The position numbers and the translations under genes are program-made. The notes below the pieces were generated by a model. It searched no databases. It was not told the DNA's origin and saw only the letters and a list, made by a program, of their open reading frames with translations. Shown in pieces: positions 26,362 to 35,029 of a stretch of DNA of 64,000 nt (the stretch's first letter is position 1; every line of letters starts with the position of its first letter). Source of the DNA: Polynucleobacter nymphae (GTDB taxonomy: Bacteria; Pseudomonadota; Gammaproteobacteria; Burkholderiales; Burkholderiaceae); the NCBI RefSeq assembly GCF_018882155.1, contig NZ_JACVPA010000001.1, positions 930,001 to 994,000 on the forward strand, in the 5' to 3' direction.

Positions 26362-28148
26362 TCCAAAACTTTCGTCATCTTTTGAAACTCTTCACTTGTC
26401 GCCTTCAGTTGCTCATATCCCCCTTGAGCAACTACCTTTCCCTTCTCTAGCAAGTAGATCTGGTCGCATTCCTGGACAGTGCTAAGACGATGAGCGATCA
26501 AAATAATAGTAATGTCATGTCTTAATTTATTAATCGCCTCCATCACGGCTAGCTCTGTCAAATTATCAAGCGCACTAGTTGCCTCATCCAAAATCAGCAC
26601 CTGTGGATTATGATAAAGAGCGCGTGCAATGCCAATGCGCTGTCGCTGCCCTCCAGATAGGCGAACGCCACGCTCACCAACTTTTGTTTCATAACCTGCA
26701 GGTAATTCATTACTCACAAAATCATCAAGATTTGCAATCTTGGCTGCACGAACAACTGCCTCTCGATTAATATCACTTTCGCTGACACCAAATGCAATAT
26801 TTGATAGCACAGTATCGTCGGCAAGATAAATTTGCTGAGGCACATAGCCAACCGTCTTTTGCCATTGCCGTATATTTGTTGAATCAATGATTTGGCCATC
26901 CACACAAAGGGTGCCTTGCTGAGCCTCAAGTAGCCCAAGAATCAGGTCAACTGTAGTAGTTTTTCCACAACCAGTTGCACCCACTAATCCAATTACCTGA
27001 TGAGCGGGAATAACCATGCTAAGCCCGTCTATCGTTAGTCGAGAAGCATTGGGATACGTATAGCGGATATTATTTAGAGCAATGGATTCCTTAAATAGGA
27101 TTGGAGTATTAGGAGTGTTACTCGCAGCAACAAACTTGAGTTCGGATAGCTCGGCATGTAATGCATTAATTGCCGGCCCCGTAATGCGCAATTGTGAGAG
27201 TGAGCCGTAAATCTGCTGCAAAGCAGGTACAAGCCTATAGCCAGCAAAAGCATAAAGCGAAATCACTGGTAACGCATCTGAAAAACTTGTTCCTTGCATC
27301 ATTAAATAAAGAACCATTAACATCATCCCGCCAAAGGCAACAGCTTCAAGTGCAAATCGTGGCAGCGAGACAATTGCCAGCGCGGCTGACTGATACTTGG
27401 CATAAAGTTCAGCAGACTTTGAGAAACTTCTAACATAGCTAGCCTCTAGACCTCCTATCTTAACTTCTTTTGCGGCACTAAAAGCTTCATTAACTGCAGT
27501 AAAGCGCTTCGCATTTGCCTCTAAACTATTCTGCCCCAGGCGGTTCAATGTTCCACTCATTAGTTTAAAAATAATGCTGTAAGCGCCACTAAGGACAAGG
27601 CCTATGGCAAACGCCAATACTGGATCAACTATTAGCAGCAATAGTAAGAGTGCGAAAGCTACCGCGCTTTGAGCAACTAGAATGGTGAATGGGATCATGG
27701 CCTTATCAATCACCGTACTCACTTCAGAGAGAATATTCTTACCCAAATCAGTGCTATTGCGAGTCAGAAACCAGGCATACGGCTGATGGAGATATCCCTC
27801 CACCAAACGCTTGCCAATACTATATTCGCGCATGAGATTAAAGCGTAATTGGCAATAAGTAGTCACTGCCTTGAAAACTAGGGATAGCAATAAAAGCATA
27901 AACATGAATAGCCCCAAGATCAGCAAAAAATCACGCTGGCTTGGTCGGCCTAGTGCATTGTTAAGCATTGCCAATAGTCTATTGGTTTCAATTACGCCAG
28001 GATTAGTAATCACTGCCATCAGTGGCATGATTGACGCCACTCCAACTGCATCCAGTAGAGCCATGATTAGAATCATGCATAAAAGTAATTGAGCGCGCAC
28101 TCTCTCTTTCAGCGTTAAAAGTGCGAAGAGATTAAGTATGGTTTTCAT
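26358..28148 (-). CDS. ABC transporter, fused permease-ATPase (PglK/WlaB-like flippase)
   Basis: This 596-residue half-transporter has six membrane helices in residues 20-310 and a full nucleotide-binding domain: Walker A GATGCGKTT (390-398), LSGGQ (497-501), Walker B VLILDEA, and an H-loop (IAHRLST). It resembles PglK/MsbA-type exporters, with YLADDTVLSNIAFG after the Q-loop. PglK flips undecaprenyl-diphosphate-linked oligosaccharide across the inner membrane. It is the only flippase candidate seen in the locus, so it probably replaces a Wzx protein. It functions as a homodimer. Confidence 0.84.
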   Translation of the reverse strand: MKTILNLFALLTLKERVRAQLLLCMILIMALLDAVGVASIMPLMAVITNPGVIETNRLLAMLNNALGRPSQRDFLLILGLFMFMLLLLSLVFKAVTTYCQLRFNLMREYSIGKRLVEGYLHQPYAWFLTRNSTDLGKNILSEVSTVIDKAMIPFTILVAQSAVAFALLLLLLIVDPVLAFAIGLVLSGAYSIIFKLMSGTLNRLGQNSLEANAKRFTAVNEAFSAAKEVKIGGLEASYVRSFSKSAELYAKYQSAALAIVSLPRFALEAVAFGGMMLMVLYLMMQGTSFSDALPVISLYAFAGYRLVPALQQIYGSLSQLRITGPAINALHAELSELKFVAASNTPNTPILFKESIALNNIRYTYPNASRLTIDGLSMVIPAHQVIGLVGATGCGKTTTVDLILGLLEAQQGTLCVDGQIIDSTNIRQWQKTVGYVPQQIYLADDTVLSNIAFGVSESDINREAVVRAAKIANLDDFVSNELPAGYETKVGERGVRLSGGQRQRIGIARALYHNPQVLILDEATSALDNLTELAVMEAINKLRHDITIILIAHRLSTVQECDQIYLLEKGKVVAQGGYEQLKATSEEFQKMTKVLE

Positions 28149-28194
28149 TCTTGCTCGTCAATGATTCATAAAGAATCGATGGATAAATACTTTT

Positions 28195-29586
28195 TTAATC
28201 ATATTTAACTAAATTATGGGTTGCCGACTCGCCTTGAGCATCACTTAAACCAAGGCTAGCAACTAACACTACAAGCCAAACATAAGTGTCTACAAAGTTT
28301 TTTTGGGACACTTCTGTCGTGAGAAACAATAGAACCACGCTTAGTAAAGACCATACTCCAAATATGCCCCAGGGACTACCAAGAGAAGACACCCGAAGCA
28401 TAGCCAGGATCGAGGCAACTAGCAAAATAGCTGCGCCAGGAATACCTAAGCCCAGAACAAGATCCATCCAGCCGCTATGACTTTGGATCAATGGCGCATT
28501 TGGATAGCTTTCACGTGCAATATGTCCAAATGAGCTATGCACCAAACCATAGCCTAATGGATACTGCTTTACAAAAGTCACTGCAGTTGATAGATAAAAA
28601 ATTCTATCAAAATTTGTCAGTGAGACTGTCTGCCCATTCTCATTAAGCGGGTAGTTAAAGGTAGTTTTGATCCAAACATCTTCTGGCTGCATTTGCATTG
28701 CTACTTTTGAATCAGCAATAAGAGTCTTCCAAGAATTATTTATTTGAAGATTATTAAAAACAGCGAAAAGTATCACAAATCCTAAGATGGCAATGAGAAA
28801 ATAACCTTTAAAAGATAATTTTTTTTCTCTGCTGCTAAATAAAGAAATAAAAAATATTAAAGTCAGCAGGAATGCATAAAGGAAACCATTTTTGATATTT
28901 TCTAAATAGAAAATACCTAGTACGCTCATGATTGCCATAATACAGATGAACGAAAATATCCAATTGATGTCTTTACTTTTGAGTAATTTTGCTAAACAAC
29001 CAAAGGCAATTGCTAAAGCAGGCAGGCAATAAAGTACATAGCTAATTTTAGGAATATAAAAAGAGTTAACTGCCTGTGTATACAAGACCATAGCCTCTGG
29101 GATAGAAAATCCAAAATATCCCGAAGACAGCTTTATTAAATATTTAAGGTAATAGATCAACACTGGGCCACAAATTCCGGCAAAGATGAATACCCAATAA
29201 CTTTTTTTACTATTAATAAGTGATAAACCTAATCCCAAAGTAAATAGAGATCCCAAAAATGCACGCTTCCATAAACTCTGATATTCATCCCACTGGAGAC
29301 TGTGATTTTTCCCAATGAATAGGAGGTGTAGCGTCACCCATATGAATAGCGATCCAATAATCACCAGTGGAATCGAACGCTTTGTCATCAGGGCATCGCG
29401 ATCTTTAATGACAACATATACGCCAATGATGGCGCCAATAATTAAGGCAGCATTACGGAAAATCAAGACATTGGGCAGCATAGTAATAGTCCAGAGAATT
29501 GCAAAAATGGCACACTGCATTTTAATAAGCCACTCTGGAATCAATAATTTTTGCGGGTCGTAATGATTAAACATATCTCTATTCAT
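28195..29586 (-). CDS. O-antigen ligase/polymerase-like multi-spanning membrane protein (copy 2)
   Basis: This 463-residue protein has about ten membrane helices and a large periplasmic loop at about 290-370 that ends in QSHSGWMD, shared with the protein at 1227-2711. The alignment by eye continues through the N-terminus (IPEWL...MLPN...FRNAAL), so the two are clearly paralogous but diverged. It lies immediately upstream of the ABC flippase gene and downstream of fcl. It is a WaaL/Wzy-type enzyme acting on undecaprenyl-linked glycan. One copy may polymerise and the other ligate to lipid A or protein, but the sequence does not say which. Confidence 0.75.
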   Translation of the reverse strand: MNRDMFNHYDPQKLLIPEWLIKMQCAIFAILWTITMLPNVLIFRNAALIIGAIIGVYVVIKDRDALMTKRSIPLVIIGSLFIWVTLHLLFIGKNHSLQWDEYQSLWKRAFLGSLFTLGLGLSLINSKKSYWVFIFAGICGPVLIYYLKYLIKLSSGYFGFSIPEAMVLYTQAVNSFYIPKISYVLYCLPALAIAFGCLAKLLKSKDINWIFSFICIMAIMSVLGIFYLENIKNGFLYAFLLTLIFFISLFSSREKKLSFKGYFLIAILGFVILFAVFNNLQINNSWKTLIADSKVAMQMQPEDVWIKTTFNYPLNENGQTVSLTNFDRIFYLSTAVTFVKQYPLGYGLVHSSFGHIARESYPNAPLIQSHSGWMDLVLGLGIPGAAILLVASILAMLRVSSLGSPWGIFGVWSLLSVVLLFLTTEVSQKNFVDTYVWLVVLVASLGLSDAQGESATHNLVKYD

Positions 29587-29641
29587 GCTAGCCCTATCAT
29601 TTCAAAAGTGATAGGTAATGGAGTGCGTAACCAAATAACGC

Positions 29642-29668
29642 AATCTCAGCATCCCGAAAGCAGAGATT
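29642..29668 (-). other. hairpin between fcl and the ligase-like gene
   Basis: The arms AATCTC and GAGATT (29642-29647 and 29663-29668) pair exactly, and inner GC pairs extend the stem around an unpaired A/A. On the minus strand this lies about 20 nt after the fcl stop. There is no T-run after it, so it is not a standard terminator. A second inverted repeat, CCTATCA with TGATAGG at about 29593-29615, lies close to the next start codon. Both could act in mRNA processing or partial termination inside the long operon. Confidence 0.35.
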
Positions 29669-29688
29669 ATTGGTATGAAAACTAAATC

Positions 29689-30687
29689 TCAAGACGCTCT
29701 TCCTAGCAAAGTATCTGAATGAGTCTTTAAGAAATCAGCATAAGCCAACTTTAAGCCCGCCTCTAGATCTACTTTCGCTTGCCAGCCTAAACGATTGATG
29801 CGCGATGAGTTTATCCATTTTCTTGGAGAGCCATCTGGCTTAGAGATATCAAAGCCAATCCTGCCGGCATAGCCAGTGGCATTTGCTACCGCATTGGCTA
29901 ACTCTGCAATTGTGACGTCAGCACCAAAGCCGACATTGATGTGACTTTGCATTGGCTCGGTATGCTGGTCATAAATATCTTTAGAGAGCCCCATTACAAA
30001 GACTGAAGCAGCAGCCATGTCGTCTACATATAAAAACTCGCGCTTAGGAGTGCCTGTTCCCCAAATCAATACCTCTGGAGCATTACTCACTTTCGCTTCA
30101 TGAAAACGTCTGATAAGTGCAGGAATGACATGGCTATTTTCTGGATGATAGTTATCACCGGGACCATAGAGATTGGTTGGCATCACTGAGCGGTAATCAA
30201 TGCCATGGCTTTGCCCGTACTGACGGTTGTAACTTTCACACAACTTGATACCCGCAATTTTGGCAATTGCGTAAGGCTCATTAGTTGACTCTAAAGTTCC
30301 GGTGAGTAGTGCATTCTCGGCCATCGGTTGAGGAGCAAGCTTAGGATAAATACAGCTTGAGCCTAAAAAGAGGAGTCTTTTTACCCCAGTCTCAAACGCT
30401 TGATGAATAACATTAGCCTCCATCATGAGGTTTTGATATATGAACTCTGCAGGAAAAGTATTGTTGGCATAAATGCCTCCTACTTTTGCAGCCGCCAAAT
30501 ACACCTGATCAGGTTTTTCTTGCTCAAAAAATGCTTTTACTTGCGCTTGATTTGTTAGGTCCAACTGAGCATGCGTTCTGGTCACAATGTTTGTAAACCC
30601 CTTAGCCTGCAAGTTTCTGACAATGGCAGAACCCGCCATGCCGCGATGGCCCGCTACATAAATCTTTTGGTTTAACTCTGTGCTCAT
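29689..30687 (-). CDS. fcl: GDP-L-fucose synthase
   Basis: This 332-residue bifunctional epimerase/reductase converts GDP-4-keto-6-deoxy-D-mannose to GDP-L-fucose with NADPH. The N-terminal Rossmann motif is [19 protein letters not shown] contains the catalytic Ser and Cys, and [11 protein letters not shown] holds the Tyr-Lys pair. The C-terminus includes the family pattern [16 protein letters not shown] 30687 is chosen over an in-frame TTG three codons upstream. Gmd lies 22 bp upstream. The product enters the polysaccharide as L-fucose. Confidence 0.93.
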   Translation of the reverse strand: MSTELNQKIYVAGHRGMAGSAIVRNLQAKGFTNIVTRTHAQLDLTNQAQVKAFFEQEKPDQVYLAAAKVGGIYANNTFPAEFIYQNLMMEANVIHQAFETGVKRLLFLGSSCIYPKLAPQPMAENALLTGTLESTNEPYAIAKIAGIKLCESYNRQYGQSHGIDYRSVMPTNLYGPGDNYHPENSHVIPALIRRFHEAKVSNAPEVLIWGTGTPKREFLYVDDMAAASVFVMGLSKDIYDQHTEPMQSHINVGFGADVTIAELANAVANATGYAGRIGFDISKPDGSPRKWINSSRINRLGWQAKVDLEAGLKLAYADFLKTHSDTLLGRAS

Positions 30688-30709
30688 AGAAATCAATATT
30701 TTTTAGGAT

Positions 30710-31852
30710 TTAATTTTCTTTGCCAACCGATACAGAGTAACCATGCTTTTGCAATAGTGCATGTTGCTTAGCTTGGTCTAAATCACAGGCCACCATCTCT
30801 ACAATCATTTGATCTAAAGTAATTTCTGGAACCCAGCCGAGTTTCTCTTTGGCTTTTGTAGCGTCTCCCAAGAGGGTTTCTACTTCGGTGGGACGGTAGT
30901 AACGTGGATCGATTTGCATAATCACATCACTCACTTTCAAAGCTGGGGCTTTATCGCCATCAATTGCAGCAACAATGGCTTTTTCATTTTCAGCGCTACC
31001 TTCAAACTTCAAGGTAATACCTAATTGCTTGGCACTGCGGGTAATAAATTCACGAACAGTGAACTGCACGCCGGTAGCAATCACAAAGTCTTCCGGTTTT
31101 TCTTGTTGCATCATGAGCCATTGCATGCGTACATAGTCTTTAGCATGACCCCAGTCCCTCAAGGCATCGATATTACCCATGTAAAGACATTTCTCCAGTC
31201 CTTGGGCAATATTCGCTAAACCGCGAGTCACTTTACGGGTGACAAAGGTTTCGCCACGGCGCTTAGATTCGTGATTAAAGAGAATGCCGTTACAAGCGTA
31301 AATCCCATACGCTTCACGATAGTTCACCGTGATCCAATAAGCGTACAGCTTAGCTACCGCATAAGGGCTCCTCGGATAGAACGGTGTAGTCTCTTTTTGC
31401 GGGATTTCTTGTACTAAGCCATAGAGCTCAGAAGTAGAAGCTTGGTAGAAGCGGGTTTTCTTTTCCAAGCCCAGAATACGAATGGCCTCTAACATGCGCA
31501 GTGGTCCCATCGCATCAACATCTGCTGTGTATTCAGGAGACTCAAATGACACCGCCACGTGTGACTGCGCGCCTAGGTTATAAATTTCATCGGGCTGGCA
31601 TTCTTGAATAATGCGTACCAAATTGCTAGTGTCAGTTAAATCGCCATAGTGAAGAATGAGATCGCGATGGTTCACATGGGGGTCTTGATAAAGATGATCA
31701 ATGCGATCGGTATTAAACGAAGAGGCGCGGCGCTTAATACCATGAACGATGTAGCCTTTTTCTAACAGGAACTCGGCCAGATAAGAGCCATCTTGGCCAG
31801 TGATGCCGGTAATAAGGGCTACTTTTTGGGTATTCTTTTTAGTGTTTGTCAT
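30710..31852 (-). CDS. gmd: GDP-mannose 4,6-dehydratase
   Basis: This 380-residue enzyme of the RmlB-like extended SDR family converts GDP-D-mannose to GDP-4-keto-6-deoxy-mannose. The NADP-binding sequence [16 protein letters not shown] is diagnostic of Gmd. It is followed by STSELYG and the catalytic Tyr-Lys in [28 protein letters not shown] is another family-specific stretch. It sits 17 bp downstream of manC and 22 bp upstream of fcl, making a classical GDP-fucose operon. Confidence 0.95.
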   Translation of the reverse strand: MTNTKKNTQKVALITGITGQDGSYLAEFLLEKGYIVHGIKRRASSFNTDRIDHLYQDPHVNHRDLILHYGDLTDTSNLVRIIQECQPDEIYNLGAQSHVAVSFESPEYTADVDAMGPLRMLEAIRILGLEKKTRFYQASTSELYGLVQEIPQKETTPFYPRSPYAVAKLYAYWITVNYREAYGIYACNGILFNHESKRRGETFVTRKVTRGLANIAQGLEKCLYMGNIDALRDWGHAKDYVRMQWLMMQQEKPEDFVIATGVQFTVREFITRSAKQLGITLKFEGSAENEKAIVAAIDGDKAPALKVSDVIMQIDPRYYRPTEVETLLGDATKAKEKLGWVPEITLDQMIVEMVACDLDQAKQHALLQKHGYSVSVGKEN

Positions 31853-31869
31853 ATAAGTGATATTTTGTT

Positions 31870-33348
31870 TTAACTTCTACCGTAAGTATCTTCAAAGCGG
31901 ATGATGTCATCTTCGCCCAAATAACTGCCTGACTGCACTTCAATAATCTCTAAGGGCTCAGTACCACGATTGGCTAAACGGTGAGTTTGCCCCTGAGGGA
32001 TATAGGTACTTTGATTTTCTTTTAAGGTAATCACTTGATCACCGTTAGTAATTTCTGCGACACCCTTAACCACAATCCAGTGCTCAGCGCGGTGATGGTG
32101 CATCTGCAGTGACAGGGTCGCACCCGGCTTTACCTGAATCCGTTTGACTTTGAAGCGCTCACCTTCATCTACGCTGTCATACCAACCCCAAGGTCTGGCA
32201 ACCTTGCGATGTAAATTCTTTTCTTCGCGCCCTTGCGCTTCTAATTGAGTCACAATATTTTTCACATCTTGACTATTGCTGCGATCAGCAACTAAAACTG
32301 CATCCGCAGTTTCTACGATGATTAAATTCTCAATGCCAACCGCACTCACCAAACGACTAGTTGCATGCACTAAAGAATTCTTAGAATTGGTCAGCAAGGC
32401 ATCGCCACTAATCACATTACCATCTGAATCTTGTTTGCCCACTTGCCATACGGCATCCCAAGCGCCTAGATCATTCCAGCCAGCATCGAGCTCAACCATC
32501 TTGATTGGATAAGCAGATCCTGGACACTTTTCAATCACTGCATAGTCAATGGATTCACTAGGGATGGATTTAAATTCTTCTTTACCTGGGCGTACAAAGT
32601 GGGCACCATCGGCGCTATCTTCTGACTTGCTTTGCCAAGCATTATGAGAAGCATCAAAAATATCAGGACGAAATTCTTTAAGGGCAGCAAGCCAAGTGCT
32701 GGCTCTTAAAACAAACATGCCGCTATTCCAAAGATAGTTGCCACTGGCTAAGTACTCTTGGGCCTTCTTAAGGTCGGGCTTTTCAACAAAACGCTCGACG
32801 ATGTAAGCATTGTTTTGATCTTTACTAGCAGAGCGTGCAATATAGCCATAACCTGTTTCAGGAGCGCTGGGAGTAATTCCTAAAATACAAATCGCCTTCT
32901 CAGTAGCCTCAACACTCGCAATGCAATCTTGCAAGGCTTTTGTGAATGCAGCTTGATTTTGAATGGTTTGATCTGCTGGAGTAATGATCAAGATAGGGTC
33001 TTGAGCGTCAGCAGATAATTTTTCCGAACAAAATGCAGCCATGCTCAGTGCAGGGGCAGTATTGCGACCTACAGGCTCAAGTAATAAAGTGGCATGGACG
33101 GACTTCAGTTCGCGCAACTGATCTAAGACCAAAAAGCGATGATCCTCATTCGTCACAACCAAGGTATTGCCTAATGTGATTTTGGAATTGGCGACTGAGT
33201 TAATTCTGCTAACTGCCTGCTGAAATAGACTGTGAGATGAGCCATCACCGGAGAGCACCAAAAATTGCTTTGGAAAGCCCGAGCGGGATAAAGGCCAAAG
33301 CCTGGTACCGGAGCCGCCACAAAGAATGACTGGAATCACTAAAGCCAT
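31870..33348 (-). CDS. manC: mannose-1-phosphate guanylyltransferase / mannose-6-phosphate isomerase
   Basis: This 492-residue bifunctional type II enzyme has an N-terminal GDP-mannose pyrophosphorylase ([19 protein letters not shown], with [10 protein letters not shown]) and a C-terminal cupin isomerase domain with [18 protein letters not shown]. It supplies GDP-mannose to gmd. I set the start at ATG 33348, which gives the usual [12 protein letters not shown] beginning. A GTG-initiated extension from 33414 would overlap the candidate promoter. No phosphomannomutase gene is visible in the window. Confidence 0.93.
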   Translation of the reverse strand: MALVIPVILCGGSGTRLWPLSRSGFPKQFLVLSGDGSSHSLFQQAVSRINSVANSKITLGNTLVVTNEDHRFLVLDQLRELKSVHATLLLEPVGRNTAPALSMAAFCSEKLSADAQDPILIITPADQTIQNQAAFTKALQDCIASVEATEKAICILGITPSAPETGYGYIARSASKDQNNAYIVERFVEKPDLKKAQEYLASGNYLWNSGMFVLRASTWLAALKEFRPDIFDASHNAWQSKSEDSADGAHFVRPGKEEFKSIPSESIDYAVIEKCPGSAYPIKMVELDAGWNDLGAWDAVWQVGKQDSDGNVISGDALLTNSKNSLVHATSRLVSAVGIENLIIVETADAVLVADRSNSQDVKNIVTQLEAQGREEKNLHRKVARPWGWYDSVDEGERFKVKRIQVKPGATLSLQMHHHRAEHWIVVKGVAEITNGDQVITLKENQSTYIPQGQTHRLANRGTEPLEIIEVQSGSYLGEDDIIRFEDTYGRS

Positions 33349-33394
33349 AACAGGTTCAAAGCAATGAATATGCTTTTTAGTAAGAAAACCTGAT

Positions 33395-33424
33395 TTTATA
33401 GGGTTTATTGCCACACTTTAGCAA
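33395..33424 (-). promoter_or_regulatory. candidate sigma-70 promoter for the manC-led polysaccharide operon
   Basis: On the minus strand, TTGCTA (33419-33424) and TATAAA (33395-33400) are separated by 18 bp, with four and five matches to the sigma-70 consensus. Transcription would start about 40 nt before the manC ATG at 33348. It is the only clear promoter found at the head of the minus-strand locus and supports the shorter manC start. No JUMPstart/ops sequence was recognised. Confidence 0.45.
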
Positions 33425-33523
33425 AGAGCTGGAATTTATTAAAATCCCTTTTGTAGTAGTACAGGCGCACAATGGCGCTAACTTACAATCAAAAAGCATA
33501 CCCATTTTCAAGGAGTCCTCTCA

Positions 33524-33664
33524 ATGAGCAATATCCCCAAAATTAAGCTACGCAATTCATTAACTGAATGCGGTCAGTCCATCCGCAAGGAAAATGCTGG
33601 TAAGTACCAAAATTACACCATTAAGGACTGTATTGTCTCTATAGCAGCCAGCAAAATCAAATAA
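33524..33664 (+). CDS. small hypothetical protein (46 aa)
   Basis: The ORF has ATG 33524 and TAA at 33662-33664, encoding 46 residues. It starts MSNIPKIKLRNSL and contains two cysteines (TECGQS and KDCIVS). A strong Shine-Dalgarno AAGGAG at 33510-33515, 8 bp before the ATG, is the main evidence that it is translated. The protein is basic and soluble with no signal or membrane segment. I do not recognise the family. It stands alone, divergent from manC and convergent with the HPP gene. Confidence 0.55.
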   Translation: MSNIPKIKLRNSLTECGQSIRKENAGKYQNYTIKDCIVSIAASKIK

Positions 33665-33681
33665 GGCGAGCCCCTACGGGC

Positions 33682-34224
33682 CTAGATTGAAGGCTTATTG
33701 GGGTATGGCTTGCCAGTCAAATTGCTATAGGCTGCCCCTGCTAATATCAACAAGATTGAATCAACCATGACTGGGAAAAAGGCATAGCGGTAGCGGCCAA
33801 TTTCTCCTAAAACGACGATTAAGGCCACAGCCGCAGCTGGTGGATGCAGGCAACGCAGAATAAACATTCCCAAAATGGAGAGCGCGGCGGCCAGCGGCAA
33901 AGCTAGCAATGGCTCACCGACCAGGTGAAAGCAGCTAATCCCGACTAAAGCAGATATGGTATTACCAGCAATCACAGCCCAAGGTTGGGCCATGGGGCTG
34001 CCTGGCAATGCAAATACTAGTAAAGCGCTTGCCCCCAAGGAAGCCATCAACCATTCATTGATACCACCCCACTCGCCTAAGTATTTAGCGAGAGCGAACA
34101 CCAACATAAGACCTAAGAATGCCCCAATCACTGAGCGCAAGCGCTCCGACCAACTTACTGGTGGCTGGTCTCCCCCTAAATAAAAAGCGTAATGCTTTTT
34201 GAGGTATCTATATGAATGCTTCAT
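33682..34224 (-). CDS. HPP-family integral membrane protein
   Basis: This 180-residue protein has four or five membrane helices (about 32-50, 60-75, 82-105, 108-125 and 135-165). The family-defining HPP motif occurs as CLHPPAAAVAL, and GASALLVFALPGSPMAQP is also typical. Plant and cyanobacterial relatives have been linked to nitrite transport; for proteobacterial members the role is not established. It is transcribed after the HiPIP gene, separated by a strong terminator. Confidence 0.83.
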   Translation of the reverse strand: MKHSYRYLKKHYAFYLGGDQPPVSWSERLRSVIGAFLGLMLVFALAKYLGEWGGINEWLMASLGASALLVFALPGSPMAQPWAVIAGNTISALVGISCFHLVGEPLLALPLAAALSILGMFILRCLHPPAAAVALIVVLGEIGRYRYAFFPVMVDSILLILAGAAYSNLTGKPYPNKPSI

Positions 34225-34261
34225 TCAAATCTTACGATGGCTTTCCATCTATTGAAAATAA

Positions 34262-34294
34262 AAAAGACTGCCAGCTTACGCCAAACAGTCTTTT
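34262..34294 (-). terminator. rho-independent terminator after the HiPIP gene
   Basis: Perfect 9-bp arms AAAAGACTG and CAGTCTTTT (34262-34270 and 34286-34294) enclose a 15-nt loop. Read on the minus strand the stem is followed by a T-rich tail (TTATTTTC). It is placed 45 bp after the end of the HiPIP gene and just before the start of the HPP gene, so it separates the two transcripts. Confidence 0.8.
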
Positions 34295-34338
34295 CATTAG
34301 CCAAGAACAAAGTACCTGGCTCTATAGCAAAAAGATAC

Positions 34339-34617
34339 TTAAGCTTTCTTGGCCCAAGCGCTGCAATGGGCCTTACCAGATACTTGCTTACCAGCAAACA
34401 AAGCACAGCCACCTGCGGCAGAATCTGCTTTGCCTTGGTAGAGAGCGCAATTAGCACAATTCTTGCCAGCGACCTTAGAGACTGCAACATACTGCAAGGC
34501 CTTGGCTTGTGGATCAGTTTCAGCAACCATTGCTTGAGCTTGAACTTTACCGTTCAATGCCAAGGTGCAAGCACCAGCAGCAGACAAAATCATAAATTGG
34601 CGGCGACTATTTTTCAT
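34339..34617 (-). CDS. high-potential iron-sulfur protein (HiPIP)
   Basis: The 92 residues begin with a twin-arginine signal (NSRRQFMILSAAGA) with cleavage expected near AQA at 27-29. The mature protein has the HiPIP pattern of four cysteines at 54, 57, 71 and 85 (CANC, GGCALF, HCSAW) that hold a 4Fe-4S cluster. HiPIPs carry electrons in the periplasm, usually to a terminal oxidase or from a cytochrome complex. A Fur-box-like palindrome lies about 143 bp upstream, which would suit an iron protein. Confidence 0.92.
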   Translation of the reverse strand: MKNSRRQFMILSAAGACTLALNGKVQAQAMVAETDPQAKALQYVAVSKVAGKNCANCALYQGKADSAAGGCALFAGKQVSGKAHCSAWAKKA

Positions 34618-34759
34618 GGGTTCTCCAAAAAATAAAACAGTAAATATTGTGCAATCGATCTAAAAACCTTGTGCACTCTTGAAATCTAAGGTGATCATAG
34701 TGGAGAAGGTTTTATCTTGCCGCTGGCAGTGTAACTCTATGATTTATATAGATTAATAG

Positions 34760-34776
34760 TTGAGAATTGTTCTCAA
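34760..34776. promoter_or_regulatory. Fur-box-like palindrome upstream of the HiPIP gene
   Basis: A perfect 7-bp inverted repeat around TTG (TTGAGAA/TTCTCAA) is present. Its central 15 bases match the 7-1-7 Fur consensus in about 11 of 14 positions. It lies in the 192-bp gap between the small lipoprotein gene end and the HiPIP start. It could instead be a weak transcript-end hairpin for the lipoprotein gene, but no T-run follows. No convincing promoter hexamers were fixed in this gap. Confidence 0.35.
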
Positions 34777-34809
34777 GAAAAACTGCACGTCGCTAAAGCT
34801 GCGAAATGA

Positions 34810-35025
34810 TTATTTCCAACCCTTAAGTTCCATGCAAGAGATACGTCGTTTGAGGTAAACGCCATCAGGAGTCTCTGGATAAGATTGAGCACAATCCTTT
34901 AAATCTATTTTGTATGTCGCAGGATTATTTTTAGCAGGATTGGGATGTGTGGTTGGAAAGCTGCCACACGCGACAAGGCCTAAGGCAAAAGTCATCGCAA
35001 GACAGTTACCAACCTTCTTGCGCAT
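34810..35025 (-). CDS. small lipoprotein of unknown function
   Basis: This 71-residue protein has a lipoprotein signal peptide: basic MRKK, a hydrophobic stretch and the lipobox LVAC with lipidated Cys at about 20. The mature part is short and polar, with two more cysteines (KDCAQS and ISCMEL) that may form a disulfide. It starts 4 bp after the folE stop and is probably co-transcribed with it. I do not recognise the family. Confidence 0.72.
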   Translation of the reverse strand: MRKKVGNCLAMTFALGLVACGSFPTTHPNPAKNNPATYKIDLKDCAQSYPETPDGVYLKRRISCMELKGWK

Positions 35026-35029
35026 CAGA

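Noticed and set aside
33349..33414. N-terminal extension of ManC from GTG 33414
   Set aside because: It adds 22 residues not typical of the family and overlaps a plausible sigma-70 promoter.
33349..33523. JUMPstart/ops element upstream of the glycan operon
   Set aside because: No GGCGGTAG-type ops core was found in the manC upstream region on the minus strand.
34212..34635. Plus-strand ORFs of 80 and 139 codons
   Set aside because: They lie antisense to the HiPIP gene and its terminator. The minus frame has a Tat signal and four correctly spaced cysteines, so these plus frames are shadows.
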